A DNA stretch of 64,000 bases from Pseudomonas helmanticensis (GTDB lineage: Bacteria; Pseudomonadota; Gammaproteobacteria; Pseudomonadales; Pseudomonadaceae), in contig NZ_FXUY01000001.1 in assembly GCF_900182985.1 (NCBI RefSeq), forward strand, positions 4,661,501 through 4,725,500, given 5' to 3'. The notes under the pieces are model-generated. The model made no database searches. It had not been told where the DNA came from and saw only the letters and a program-made list of their open reading frames with translations. The translations under genes and the position numbers were made by a program. The first letter of the stretch is position 1; every line of letters begins with the position of its first letter. Below are positions 28,087 to 37,537 of this stretch, piece by piece.

Positions 28087-28242
28087 GAGGCTTTGATCAT
28101 CCGCGGGTTGAACGCCTGAAGCAGGCGCCACAGCATGGCCCGGAACACCCTCGGCCGCCAAGCCGTGTGCGTCGGTATCGGCTGCTATGCTGGTTTGACC
28201 GTGTTGCATTGACGCCGAGCGCCAGCCAAGAGAGAGCCCGTC

Positions 28243-31116
28243 ATGTCCCAGTTGCCGTCCCTGAGCCAGTTACGCGACCCCGACGCTTTTCTGCGCCGTC
28301 ACCTCGGCCCCGACGCCGCCGAACAGCAGGCCATGCTCGACAGCCTCGGCCTCGGCAGTCGGGTCGAACTTATCGAACAAACCGTACCGCCCGGGATCCG
28401 TTTCAACCGCGCGCTGGATCTGCCGCCGGCGCTCGACGAGCAAGCCGCGCTGGCCAGGCTGCGCGGTTACGCGGAGCAGAATCAGCTCTGGACCAGCCTG
28501 ATCGGCATGGGCTACCACGGCACTCTCACGCCAACCGTAATCTTGCGCAACGTCCTCGAAAATCCTGGCTGGTACACCGCCTACACGCCGTATCAGCCGG
28601 AAATTGCCCAAGGCCGACTCGAAGCGTTGCTGAATTTTCAGCAACTGACCATTGACCTTACCGGGCTGGAACTGGCCAATGCCTCATTGCTTGATGAGGC
28701 CACCGCAGCTGCCGAAGCCATGGCACTGGCCAAACGCGTGGCGAAGTCGAAGAGCAATCTGTTTTTTGTCGATGAGAACTGCCACCCGCAGACCCTTTCC
28801 GTGGTGCGGACTCGTGCCGAAGGCTTTGGCTTCGAGCTGATCGTCGACGCTGTGGATAACTTGCAACGGCACCAGGTGTTTGGCGCGCTGCTGCAGTATC
28901 CCGACACCCACGGTGAGATCCGCGATCTGCGGCCGTTGATCGATCATCTGCACGCGCAGCAGGCGTTGGCTTGCGTTGCAACCGATCTGTTGAGCCTGTT
29001 GTTGCTGACGCCACCGGGTGAACTGGGCGCCGACGTGGTATTCGGCTCGTCGCAACGTTTTGGTGTGCCGATGGGCTACGGCGGGCCGCATGCCGCATTC
29101 TTTGCCAGCCGCGAGGAATATAAACGGGCGATTCCGGGGCGGATCATCGGTGTGTCGAAAGATGCCCGAGGCAACGTGGCGCTGCGCATGGCCCTGCAAA
29201 CCCGCGAGCAACATATTCGCCGGGAGAAGGCCAACTCGAACATCTGCACGGCGCAGGTGCTGTTGGCCAATATCGCCAGTTTCTATGCGGTGTATCACGG
29301 GCCGCAAGGCTTGAAACGTATCGCCCAGCGCGTGCATCGGTTGACCTGCATCCTGGCGGCAGGGCTTGAGCGTCACGGGATCAAACGGGTCAACGAACAG
29401 TTTTTCGATACGCTGACGCTGGAAGTCGGCGGTGCGCAAACCGCGATCATCGACAGCGCCCAGGCTGCGCAGATCAACCTGAGGATTCTCGGGCGTGGTC
29501 GAGTCGGGCTGAGCCTTGATGAAACCTCTGATGAAACCACGGTCGGCAAACTGTTCGATGTCCTTCTGGGCGCTGATCATGGACTGAGCGTCGACGATCT
29601 CGACGCCGAAGTTCTGGTTTCCGGGATCCCCGACAACCTCCAGCGCAAAACCGCGTATCTGCGCCACCCGGTGTTCAACGCCCATCACAGCGAAACCGAG
29701 ATGCTGCGTTACCTCAAGCAACTGGAGAACAAGGATCTGGCGCTCAACCAGTCGATGATCCCGCTGGGCTCCTGCACCATGAAACTCAACGCCACCAGCG
29801 AAATGATCCCGATTACCTGGCCGCAATTCGCCAACCTGCACCCGTTTGTGCCCCGCGAGCAAGCTGTCGGCTACACCTTGATGATCGAGGAACTGGAGCA
29901 CTGGCTGTGCGCGATCACCGGCTTCGATGCGATCTGCATGCAGCCCAACTCGGGTGCGCAGGGCGAATACGCCGGGCTGCTGGCGATCCGCAAATACCAC
30001 GAGAGCCGGCAGCAGGGTGGGCGCGATGTGTGTCTGATTCCCTCGTCGGCCCATGGCACCAACCCGGCCTCGGCGCAAATGGTCGGGTTGCGGGTGGTGA
30101 TCGTTGAGTGCGACGAGGCTGGCAACGTTGATCTTGAAGATCTCAAGAGCAAAGCTGCCGAGGCGGGGGCTAAGTTGTCGTGCCTGATGGCGACCTATCC
30201 GTCGACCCACGGTGTGTACGAGGAGGGCATCAGCGAAATCTGCGAAGTTATCCACAAGCACGGCGGCCAGGTGTACATGGACGGCGCCAACCTCAACGCG
30301 CAAGTCGGACTGGCGCGGCCGGCGGACATCGGTGCCGATGTCTCGCACATGAATTTGCACAAGACCTTTTGCATTCCTCACGGCGGTGGCGGTCCGGGCA
30401 TGGGGCCGATTGGCGTGCGCGCTCATTTGGCGCCGTTCGTCGCCAATCACCCGGTGGTGCCGATTGACGGGCCGCATCCGCAGAACACCGCGGTCAGCGC
30501 GGCGCCGTGGGGCAGTGCGAGCATTTTGCCGATCAGCTGGATGTACATCGCCATGATGGGCCCGCAATTGGCCGATGCCAGCGAGGTGGCGATCCTCGCG
30601 GCGAATTACCTGGCGCAGCATTTATCCGGCGCGTTCCCGGTGCTGTATACCGGGCGCAACGGGCGGGTCGCGCATGAATGCATTCTGGATCTACGGCCAT
30701 TGAAAGCGCAGACCGGGATCAGTGAGGAGGACGTCGCCAAGCGTTTGATGGATTACGGCTTTCACGCGCCGACCATGTCCTTCCCCGTGCCGGGGACGTT
30801 GATGGTCGAACCGACCGAGAGTGAATCCAAGGCTGAGCTGGACCGGTTTATCGGTGCCATGTTGAGTATTCGTGCGGAAATCAGCGAAGTGCAAAACGGC
30901 AACTGGCCGGCGGAAGACAACCCGCTGAAACGCGCGCCGCATACCTTGGCGGATGTCACCGGGGTTTGGGAGCGGCCTTACAGCATCGAGCAGGGCATTA
31001 CCCCGGATGCGCACACCAAGGCGCACAAGTATTGGCCAGCGGTGAATCGGGTCGACAATGTCTACGGCGACCGCAACCTGTTCTGTGCTTGTGTCCCGGT
31101 CGATGATTACCGCTGA
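28243..31116 (+). CDS. gcvP: Glycine dehydrogenase (decarboxylating), P protein
   Basis: GcvP decarboxylates glycine with PLP and loads the residue onto lipoyl-GcvH. The 957-residue product is the single-chain form found in proteobacteria. The PLP lysine is in [17 protein letters not shown] near residue 707; other blocks include [19 protein letters not shown] near the N-terminus and [14 protein letters not shown] in the middle. It is transcribed away from the DegT gene with 156 bp between starts, and ends near an inverted REP. Confidence 0.97.
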   Translation: MSQLPSLSQLRDPDAFLRRHLGPDAAEQQAMLDSLGLGSRVELIEQTVPPGIRFNRALDLPPALDEQAALARLRGYAEQNQLWTSLIGMGYHGTLTPTVILRNVLENPGWYTAYTPYQPEIAQGRLEALLNFQQLTIDLTGLELANASLLDEATAAAEAMALAKRVAKSKSNLFFVDENCHPQTLSVVRTRAEGFGFELIVDAVDNLQRHQVFGALLQYPDTHGEIRDLRPLIDHLHAQQALACVATDLLSLLLLTPPGELGADVVFGSSQRFGVPMGYGGPHAAFFASREEYKRAIPGRIIGVSKDARGNVALRMALQTREQHIRREKANSNICTAQVLLANIASFYAVYHGPQGLKRIAQRVHRLTCILAAGLERHGIKRVNEQFFDTLTLEVGGAQTAIIDSAQAAQINLRILGRGRVGLSLDETSDETTVGKLFDVLLGADHGLSVDDLDAEVLVSGIPDNLQRKTAYLRHPVFNAHHSETEMLRYLKQLENKDLALNQSMIPLGSCTMKLNATSEMIPITWPQFANLHPFVPREQAVGYTLMIEELEHWLCAITGFDAICMQPNSGAQGEYAGLLAIRKYHESRQQGGRDVCLIPSSAHGTNPASAQMVGLRVVIVECDEAGNVDLEDLKSKAAEAGAKLSCLMATYPSTHGVYEEGISEICEVIHKHGGQVYMDGANLNAQVGLARPADIGADVSHMNLHKTFCIPHGGGGPGMGPIGVRAHLAPFVANHPVVPIDGPHPQNTAVSAAPWGSASILPISWMYIAMMGPQLADASEVAILAANYLAQHLSGAFPVLYTGRNGRVAHECILDLRPLKAQTGISEEDVAKRLMDYGFHAPTMSFPVPGTLMVEPTESESKAELDRFIGAMLSIRAEISEVQNGNWPAEDNPLKRAPHTLADVTGVWERPYSIEQGITPDAHTKAHKYWPAVNRVDNVYGDRNLFCACVPVDDYR

Positions 31117-31137
31117 TTTCCCGGCAAGCACACCTTC

Positions 31138-31233
31138 CCCTGTGGGAGCGAGCCTGCTCGCGAAAGCGGTGATTCAGTCACCGCAAGTGTTGAGTGAAAG
31201 ATTGCTTTCGCGAGCAGGCTCGCTCCCACAGGG
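31138..31233. repeat. Inverted REP pair, family B
   Basis: Perfect 30-nt arms (31138-31167 and 31204-31233) contain GCGAGCCTGCTCGCGAAAGC. Located between convergent gcvP and the DUF2388 gene. Confidence 0.92.
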
Positions 31234-31260
31234 TTATGGGGTGGGACTGAAATCCGGGCA

Positions 31261-31293
31261 AAAAAATGCCGCTCGATTGAGCGGCATTTTTGT
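31261..31293. terminator. Bidirectional intrinsic terminator
   Basis: AAAAATGCCGCTC (31262-31274), loop GATT, GAGCGGCATTTTT (31279-31291). The A/T tails allow action on both strands; it lies 13 bp beyond the minus-strand DUF2388 stop. Confidence 0.9.
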
Positions 31294-31304
31294 TGGCGGA
31301 TGGC

Positions 31305-31622
31305 TTACTCGGAAGCCACGGCATTCTTCGCCAGAATCGCATTCGCCAGTTCCATGTCCGTCGCCTGCAGGCCCGGATTGTCGGCGCGGACTTTCTGCAT
31401 CGCCGCTTCCAGATACGGCCCGCGAATGCCGCCGTCACTGGCGACGAAGCTGCCGGCATCGTCCTGCGCGGCAATGATCAGCTTGTGATCCTTGAAGGTC
31501 AGGTAAGTGGAACCTGTGGTCGCACCGGACGAAATGACGTTACGCCAAAAGCTGTCCGCCATGGCCGAACCAACGGGAAGGGACAGCAAGGCCAGCGTGG
31601 CGACAGCAAGTTTGAGACGCAT
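31305..31622 (-). CDS. DUF2388 periplasmic protein
   Basis: This small secreted protein of 105 residues has a clear signal peptide (residues 1-22, ending GSAMA) and a mature part that begins DSFWRNVISSGATTGSTYLTF, the hallmark of DUF2388. The family is largely confined to pseudomonads and has no established function. The gene is transcribed alone toward the bidirectional terminator. Confidence 0.88.
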   Translation of the reverse strand: MRLKLAVATLALLSLPVGSAMADSFWRNVISSGATTGSTYLTFKDHKLIIAAQDDAGSFVASDGGIRGPYLEAAMQKVRADNPGLQATDMELANAILAKNAVASE

Positions 31623-31691
31623 GATGAGGTGACTCCTGGGGGTTAACTACGGCGTTGGATTGCCAATCCCCCGATCCAGTTCCATGACGGG

Positions 31692-33476
31692 CTATTTCAG
31701 CTCACTCTGCGGCGTCACCCGCAGCACCTCTTCGATTGTGGTCAGGCCCGCCGCGACTTTCTGCGCGCCGGACAGGCGCAGGCTGCGCATGCCTTCCTTG
31801 AAGGCCTGGCGCCGTATCGCCGTGAGGTCGGTGTCCGGGGTGATCAAGGCTTTCAGGCTATCGCTCAGTTGCATGATTTCGTACACCCCGGCACGGCCGT
31901 GATAGCCGGTGTCGCGGCATTCGAGACAGCCGATGGCGCGTTGCGCATGACTCGGCAGCGGTGCCTGCCAAGGGCGGGTCAAGGTTTGCCAGTCTTCCTC
32001 TTCCAGGGTCAGCGGCGCCTTGCAGTGCGGGCACAGGGTGCGCACCAGACGCTGGGCCATGACCCCGAGCACGGTGGCTTTGATCAGGTAATGCGGCACG
32101 CCGAGTTCGAGCAGCCGACTGATCGCGCTGGGTGCGTCGTTGGTGTGCAGCGTTGAAAGCACCAAATGCCCGGTGAGCGCGGCCTGAATCGCCATTTCAG
32201 CGGTTTCGAGGTCGCGGATCTCGCCGATCATGATGATGTCCGGGTCTTGCCGCATCAGCGCACGCACGCCGGCGGCGAAGCTCAGGTCGATGTTGTGCTG
32301 CACCTGCATCTGGTTGAACGCCGGCTCGACCATCTCGATCGGGTCTTCGATGGTGCAGAGGTTGACCTCCGGCGTTGCCAGTTTTTTCAGCGTGGTGTAG
32401 AGCGTGGTGGTCTTGCCCGAACCGGTCGGCCCGGTGACCAGAATGATGCCGTTGGGCTGGCGGGTCATGTCCTGCCAGCGCCGCAGGTCGTCGGCGCTGA
32501 AGCCCAGTTGATCGAAATCCTTGAGCAGCACTTCCGGGTCGAAAATCCGCATGACCATTTTTTCGCCGAACGCGGTGGGCAGCGTTGATAACCGCAACTC
32601 CACCTCGCCGCCGTCCGGGGTCTTGGTCTTGACCCGGCCGTCCTGGGGTTTGCGCTTCTCGGCGACGTTCATCCGCCCGAGGCTTTTCAGGCGACTGACG
32701 ATCGCCATGGTCACCTGCGGCGGGAATTGATAGACGTTGTGCAGCACGCCATCGATGCGAAAACGCACCGTGCCTTGCTCGCGCCGGGGCTCGATGTGGA
32801 TATCGCTGGCGCGCTGCTGGAAGGCGTACTGGAACAGCCAGTCGACGATGTTGACGATGTGCGCGTCGTTGGCGTCCGGCTCCTGATCGCTGGCGCCGAG
32901 GTTGAGCAACTGCTCGAAGTTGCCGAGGTTGCCACCCTGTTGATCAGCATTGCTGGCGCCGCTGACCGATTTCGCCAGGCGAAAGAACTCGACACTGAAA
33001 CGCTGGATGTCCGCCGGGTTGGCCACCACCCGTTTGATCGGCAGCTTCAGGACATGGGTCAGGTCGGCTTCCCAGGCATTGACGTAGGGCTGGGCGCTGG
33101 CCACGGTCACCGAATCGCGGTCGACCGCTACCGCAAGAATCCTGTGCCGTTGTGCAAAGGCGTAGGACATCAAGGGGGTGATCGCGGCGACGTTGATCTT
33201 CAGCGGGTCGATGCGCAAATACGGCTGGCCGGCCTGTTGCGCCAGCCATAGGGTCAGGCTTTCGAGGTCGAGGTGTTTGCCCGGACGGCTGAGGTCGTCG
33301 AGTTGCTGGCTGGCGATGAATTCCAGCGGATGCATCTGGCCATGGGCGGCGTGCCGGCGACGGGCATTCAGCGCCTGCTCCGCCGACTCCTGGCAGATAA
33401 ACCCCTGGGCGACCAGTTCACGCAACACATCGTTGAGTTCGAGCCTGCGGTCCTGAGTGGCGAGTTGAACGGACAT
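31692..33476 (-). CDS. GspE/PilB-family secretion ATPase (orphan)
   Basis: This is a 594-residue hexameric ATPase of the type II secretion / type IV pilus family. It has an MshEN-like N-domain, Walker A GPTGSGKTT, the Asp box region IEDPIEMVEP, Walker B IIMIGEIRDLETAE and the His box HLVLSTLHTND. A zinc-binding pair of CxxC motifs follows (CPHC and CLEC). No other secretin, pseudopilin or inner-membrane gene lies here. The ATG at 33474-33476 is preceded by AAGGAA and preferred over a 41-residue longer frame. Function of this stand-alone copy is unknown. Confidence 0.92.
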   Translation of the reverse strand: MSVQLATQDRRLELNDVLRELVAQGFICQESAEQALNARRRHAAHGQMHPLEFIASQQLDDLSRPGKHLDLESLTLWLAQQAGQPYLRIDPLKINVAAITPLMSYAFAQRHRILAVAVDRDSVTVASAQPYVNAWEADLTHVLKLPIKRVVANPADIQRFSVEFFRLAKSVSGASNADQQGGNLGNFEQLLNLGASDQEPDANDAHIVNIVDWLFQYAFQQRASDIHIEPRREQGTVRFRIDGVLHNVYQFPPQVTMAIVSRLKSLGRMNVAEKRKPQDGRVKTKTPDGGEVELRLSTLPTAFGEKMVMRIFDPEVLLKDFDQLGFSADDLRRWQDMTRQPNGIILVTGPTGSGKTTTLYTTLKKLATPEVNLCTIEDPIEMVEPAFNQMQVQHNIDLSFAAGVRALMRQDPDIIMIGEIRDLETAEMAIQAALTGHLVLSTLHTNDAPSAISRLLELGVPHYLIKATVLGVMAQRLVRTLCPHCKAPLTLEEEDWQTLTRPWQAPLPSHAQRAIGCLECRDTGYHGRAGVYEIMQLSDSLKALITPDTDLTAIRRQAFKEGMRSLRLSGAQKVAAGLTTIEEVLRVTPQSELK

Positions 33477-33568
33477 GCGGGCTTCCTTTTGAGCGACATT
33501 GCGCAAAAGGATAGTCGTGGCCGCGCAGACCGTTGGGCCACTACCCGACGAAGCCGTTGCCGGATTTG

Positions 33569-33907
33569 TCAGCCGGCCGCTTGTGCACGGCCATCCCAAG
33601 CGCTGTCGGCATTTTGCAGATTCACCGAGCAGACGCTGATCAGGTTACGAAGTTTTTCCGCGATCACTTGCGCGCGATGCCAGCTGAAACCGCCCATGAC
33701 GATGTCGATCGACAGCAAGTCGTCCATCCGCTGCACGTTGACCTGTTCCGGCGTGAGGAACTGCAACGCGAACAGGTTGAGCACGCGCACCAGCAAGTCC
33801 GGCTCGGCTTCGGCGAGGATCTGATATTGCGCCAGGCAGTGGGCGTTGCTGACGTTCCAGACGTCGGCGCGGTGCGGGGCGCTGTTCACGGCTTCAAGAT
33901 GCGGCAT
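33569..33907 (-). CDS. Small ACT-like domain protein
   Basis: The 112-residue product contains a stretch AEPDLLVRVLNLFALQFL, then LLSIDIVMGG, then AQVIAEKLRNLISVCSVNL. Its order (conserved Leu-Arg-Val-Leu, a central strand, a helix, then a final strand) closely recalls IlvM/IlvN-type ACT domains, which bind amino acids to regulate enzymes. No enzyme partner is adjacent; the divergent neighbour is an Lrp/AsnC regulator. Homology is by eye and tentative. It could act as a small amino-acid sensor. Confidence 0.7.
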   Translation of the reverse strand: MPHLEAVNSAPHRADVWNVSNAHCLAQYQILAEAEPDLLVRVLNLFALQFLTPEQVNVQRMDDLLSIDIVMGGFSWHRAQVIAEKLRNLISVCSVNLQNADSAWDGRAQAAG

Positions 33908-34033
33908 GGTGGGTCTCCAAAATAACTGGAGGAATTTTTACATTCAGTGGCGGGCATTTCTTGGCTATGATCGGCGTTATTGGCGATTGATCGACTAAAT
34001 CAATTCGCAAGGAATTAGATTAGAGGTTTTTTT

Positions 34034-34498
34034 ATGCACAGCGAGCTGGACAGCTACGACCGCAAGATACTCGCCCTGCTGCAAGAGGACGCTTCACTGT
34101 CCAGTGCGCAGATCGCCGAACAGGTGGGCCTGTCGCAATCGCCGTGCTGGCGGCGGATTCAGCGGATGAAGGAAGAGGGGATCATTCGTGGCCAAGTGAC
34201 CTTGCTTGATCGCAAGAAGATTGGCCTGAACACGCAGATCTTCGCCGAGATCAAACTCAACGCGCACGGACGCTCGAACTTCACCGAGTTCACCGAGGCG
34301 ATTCGCGGGTTTCCGGAGGTGCTGGAGTGTTACGTGCTGATGGGCGCAGTGGATTTTCTGTTGCGCATTGTCGCGGCGGACATCGAGGCGTATGAGCGGT
34401 TTTTCTTTGAAAAGCTGTCGCTGGTGCCGGGGATACAGGAAGTGAATTCGATTGTGGCGTTGTCGGAGATCAAATCCACGACCAGCCTCCCGGTTTAG
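34034..34498 (+). CDS. Lrp/AsnC-family transcriptional regulator
   Basis: This is a 154-residue feast/famine regulator. The N-terminal HTH (LDSYDRKILALLQEDASLSSAQIAEQVGLSQSPCWRR-type region, residues 4-40) is followed by the RAM/ACT effector domain with a central GFPEVLECYVLMGAVDFLLRI. Such proteins sense amino acids and form octamers that wrap DNA. It is divergent from the ACT-like gene, with 126 bp between the starts, and convergent with the CYTH-CHAD gene. Targets cannot be read here. Confidence 0.95.
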   Translation: MHSELDSYDRKILALLQEDASLSSAQIAEQVGLSQSPCWRRIQRMKEEGIIRGQVTLLDRKKIGLNTQIFAEIKLNAHGRSNFTEFTEAIRGFPEVLECYVLMGAVDFLLRIVAADIEAYERFFFEKLSLVPGIQEVNSIVALSEIKSTTSLPV

Positions 34499-34511
34499 TA
34501 CGGCGGGCCTT

Positions 34512-34614
34512 TGTGGCGAGGGGATTTATCCCCGTTGGGCTGCGAAGCAGCCCCAGCTCTTCAATAAAAGCGGGGCCGCTGCGCGCGCCAACGGGGATAA
34601 ATCCCCTCGCCACA
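34512..34614. repeat. Inverted repeat, family C (GGCGAGGGGATTTATCCCCG type)
   Basis: Perfect 27-nt arms (34512-34538 and 34588-34614) contain GGCGAGGGGATTTATCCCCG, each arm itself partly palindromic. Located between the convergent Lrp and CYTH-CHAD genes. Confidence 0.9.
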
Positions 34615-34620
34615 GGGGTG

Positions 34621-35991
34621 TTACATGCGCAGGAGCATTTTCCATGCGCGATTCTGGTAAACCGCAATCGCCTGCTGCTTGCGCGCATCGAGCAGTTCGT
34701 CAGTGATCGTCGGCTCGTTGGCCAGTTGCGCCAGCTTGTTCAGCTCGCCGTACAAGCGATCCATTTCCGGGATCTCCAGCACGTTGCGCGCGTGGTGCAG
34801 CCAGACCTGAATGCGTTCGATACGCGGCAGTTGCTCAGCCAGATCTTCCGGCTGCTGCTGATAACGCTGCAATTGCAGGGCCGTCGCTTCTTCGCCCAAG
34901 GTGCGCGGCAACCAGCTGTGCAATTGCGCGCCGCCCTGACGGTTACCACGTACGTTACGGTCGGCGGTCCAGGTACGGGCCAGCAACCAGCGCGAAGTGC
35001 TCAGCGAGAACAGGCCCCAGCGCGGGTCTTCGAGTTCTTCGAGGAACTGCTCTGGCGCAGCTTTGCGCACGTCTTCGTCTTCGATACCGGCCTGCACCAG
35101 TGGGCGCCAGTCTTCCAGCAAGGCATCCAGCGCAACGCGCAGATCATGGGTGGACTGACGCGGTGCGGCCTGGCCGAGGCTGCTGAGCAGCGCGCGCATT
35201 TCGGCGAGGTTCTCGACCCAGTCGAGCAACAGGCGCCAGTGGCCATTGAAACGATATTGTTCAGCCAGACGCTGGCTGCTGCCGAGCAAGTGCCAGCTCA
35301 GCGCAGCGAAGGCGTCGTCGAGCTGGGTTTCCGCGGTCAGCTCCGGCGCCGGCAGGCTCAGCGAATAGCTGTTGGCGTCGTACAGACGATAACCGCGTTC
35401 AGCCTTGCTGATGTCGCACGGCATCAGCGCGAGGGTTTCGGCCAGTTCGGCAGCCAGTTCCAGCAGCGCGGCAGGCTCGCCTTCGCGCAGTTCCAGTTCC
35501 AGCTCGCAGATTTCTTCTTTCTGTTTGCCGACTACAACGTGACCGAGATCCAGCGCGGCTTCGATGACCACTTTGGTCTTGCCACGGCCCCATGCGATTT
35601 CGGCGCGTTCGCGGACGAAATCGGTGGTGAAGATCGGCTTGAGGGTTTTCTTGTCCAGTTCGGCCAGCGACTCGGGCCAGCATTCGCCGTCGAGTTTCTT
35701 CACGTCGAGTTTGGCTTTCGGCAACTTCCAGTCGTATTCATTACGCTCGGACAGACCGGCGACGCTCTGGCCACGGGTCTTGAGGGTCTGAATCACTTCG
35801 TCACCGTCCTTGCGCAGGCGCAGGGCGACTTTGGCCTGGGCCAGATCGCGCTCAGGGGTGTCGAAGTACTGGTTCATCAACTCACGGCGTTCCCAGCCAC
35901 TTTTGTTGCGTTTTTTCAGTAGCGGGTGCTCGCGCAGGGCGGCGAGGGTTTCGCGGCTGACGCGGAGTTTGATTTCGGTTTCTTTCTGCAT
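34621..35991 (-). CDS. CYTH and CHAD domain protein (YgiF-type inorganic triphosphatase)
   Basis: The N-terminal CYTH tunnel fold (about residues 1-200) bears the signature ExExK as ETEIKL at residues 4-9; family members hydrolyse inorganic triphosphate. The C-terminal CHAD domain (about 215-450) is helical with conserved histidine/arginine surfaces (STHDLRVALDALLEDWRPL-like region) and binds polyphosphate. Total 456 residues. The ATG at 35989-35991 gives the signature directly at the N-terminus; a 45-residue extension is less likely. It is divergent from argE. Confidence 0.9.
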   Translation of the reverse strand: MQKETEIKLRVSRETLAALREHPLLKKRNKSGWERRELMNQYFDTPERDLAQAKVALRLRKDGDEVIQTLKTRGQSVAGLSERNEYDWKLPKAKLDVKKLDGECWPESLAELDKKTLKPIFTTDFVRERAEIAWGRGKTKVVIEAALDLGHVVVGKQKEEICELELELREGEPAALLELAAELAETLALMPCDISKAERGYRLYDANSYSLSLPAPELTAETQLDDAFAALSWHLLGSSQRLAEQYRFNGHWRLLLDWVENLAEMRALLSSLGQAAPRQSTHDLRVALDALLEDWRPLVQAGIEDEDVRKAAPEQFLEELEDPRWGLFSLSTSRWLLARTWTADRNVRGNRQGGAQLHSWLPRTLGEEATALQLQRYQQQPEDLAEQLPRIERIQVWLHHARNVLEIPEMDRLYGELNKLAQLANEPTITDELLDARKQQAIAVYQNRAWKMLLRM

Positions 35992-36146
35992 GGCCGGAAA
36001 ATCCAGGATCGGGAGCGCAGCCGGGGAATATGTGGCTGCCAAGGCCGTGCAGTGTACAGGACTGATTCGTCCTACGCCCTGCGGCGGTTTATTCCTGACG
36101 CCGGATGGTTCTATGATGGACTTCAAATCGGGAGTTGGAGTCAGCG

Positions 36147-37292
36147 ATGCCTTTGCCGTCCATGCAAGACCAGTTCGCTGCGCTGATCGCCGCGCCGTCG
36201 GTCAGCTGTACCCAACCGAGCCTCGATCAATCCAATCGGGCGGTGATCGATTTGCTCGCTGGCTGGCTGGGGGATCTGGGTTTCAGCTGCGATATCCAGC
36301 AGGTCAGCCCCGGCAAATTCAACCTGCTCGCCAGTTTCGGCAGCGGCCCCGGCGGGCTGGTGCTGGCCGGGCACAGCGACACGGTGCCGTACGACGATGC
36401 GTTGTGGCAGACCGATCCGCTGAAGCTCACCGAAGTCGATGGCCGCTGGGTCGGTCTGGGCAGCTGCGATATGAAAGGCTTCTTCGCGCTGATCACCGAA
36501 GCCGTGCAGCCTTTGCTCGATCAACCTTTCAAACAGCCGCTGCTGATCCTCGCCACCTGCGATGAAGAAAGCTCGATGTCCGGCGCCCGGGCGCTGGCCG
36601 AGGCGGGACGTCCGCTGGGCCGCGCGGCGGTGATCGGCGAGCCGACCGGGCTCAAGCCGATCCGCATGCACAAAGGCATCATGATGGAGCGCATCGATAT
36701 CCTCGGGCAGAGCGGCCATTCGTCGGATCCGCGCCTGGGCCACAGCGCCCTTGAAGCGATGCACGATGCGATCGGCGAACTGCGCGGCCTGCGCCTGTTG
36801 TGGCAACGTGAATTCAACAACCCGCAGTTCAGCGTGCCGCAACCGACGATGAACTTCGGCTGCATTCATGGCGGCGACAACCCCAACCGTATCTGCGGCC
36901 AGTGTTCGCTGGAGTTCGACCTGCGGCCATTGCCGGGCATGGACCCGAAAGTCCTGCGCGCGGAGATTTTGCGCAAGCTCAACCCGGTGGCCGAGCGCCA
37001 TCAGGTGAAGATCGATTACAAACCGCTGTTCCCGGAAGTACCGTCGTTCGAGCAGTCCGAAGACGCCGAACTGGTGCGCATCGCCGAAAAGCTCACCGGT
37101 CACAGCGCCGAAGCAGTAGCGTTCGGCACCGAAGCGCCTTATCTTCAGCGCCTCGGCTGCGAAACCATCGTCCTCGGCCCCGGCGACATTGCCTGCGCGC
37201 ATCAGCCCGGCGAGTACCTTGAAATGTCACGTTTGCAGCCTACCGTGCATCTATTACGGCAACTGATTGAACATTACTGCCTGAAGCATTGA
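36147..37292 (+). CDS. argE: Acetylornithine deacetylase
   Basis: ArgE removes the acetyl group from N-acetylornithine in arginine synthesis. The 381-residue M20 metallopeptidase has the metal ligand motifs LAGHSDTVPYDD (His, Asp) near residue 78, the catalytic Glu-Glu in ATCDEESSMSG near 140, and later GEPTGLKPI. The ATG at 36147 follows GGAG by 6 nt. It is followed by a REP pair and then argA, another arginine gene. A minor alternative is a related M20 amidohydrolase, but linkage to argA supports ArgE. Confidence 0.92.
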   Translation: MPLPSMQDQFAALIAAPSVSCTQPSLDQSNRAVIDLLAGWLGDLGFSCDIQQVSPGKFNLLASFGSGPGGLVLAGHSDTVPYDDALWQTDPLKLTEVDGRWVGLGSCDMKGFFALITEAVQPLLDQPFKQPLLILATCDEESSMSGARALAEAGRPLGRAAVIGEPTGLKPIRMHKGIMMERIDILGQSGHSSDPRLGHSALEAMHDAIGELRGLRLLWQREFNNPQFSVPQPTMNFGCIHGGDNPNRICGQCSLEFDLRPLPGMDPKVLRAEILRKLNPVAERHQVKIDYKPLFPEVPSFEQSEDAELVRIAEKLTGHSAEAVAFGTEAPYLQRLGCETIVLGPGDIACAHQPGEYLEMSRLQPTVHLLRQLIEHYCLKH

Positions 37293-37302
37293 ACGCCTCC
37301 CT

Positions 37303-37386
37303 TGTAGGAGCTGCCGCAGGCTGCGATCTTTTGATTTTGTTTTGAAGATCAAAATCAAAAGATCGCAGCCTGCGGCAGCTCCTACA
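37303..37386. repeat. Inverted REP pair, family A
   Basis: Perfect 36-nt arms (37303-37338 and 37351-37386) contain GGCTGCGATCTTTTGATTTT. It lies between argE and argA, which are read in the same direction, and may limit read-through. Confidence 0.92.
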
Positions 37387-37537
37387 GGGGGTAGTCGTTA
37401 AATTAGTGGGAATCCAACCCGTATTCATGAGGAGAGCGCGCGTGTCGCCAAGCCTGTTCCGACGATAACCATCAGCCCGCTGTGCGTTTTTCGTTTCGCC
37501 CCTTTTTCCGGCTGCTATTTATTACAGGCCCAGGTTC

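Noticed and set aside
28684..30621. A 645-codon open frame antisense to gcvP
   Set aside because: Rich in His, Arg and Gln with no domain, typical of a codon-bias shadow of gcvP.
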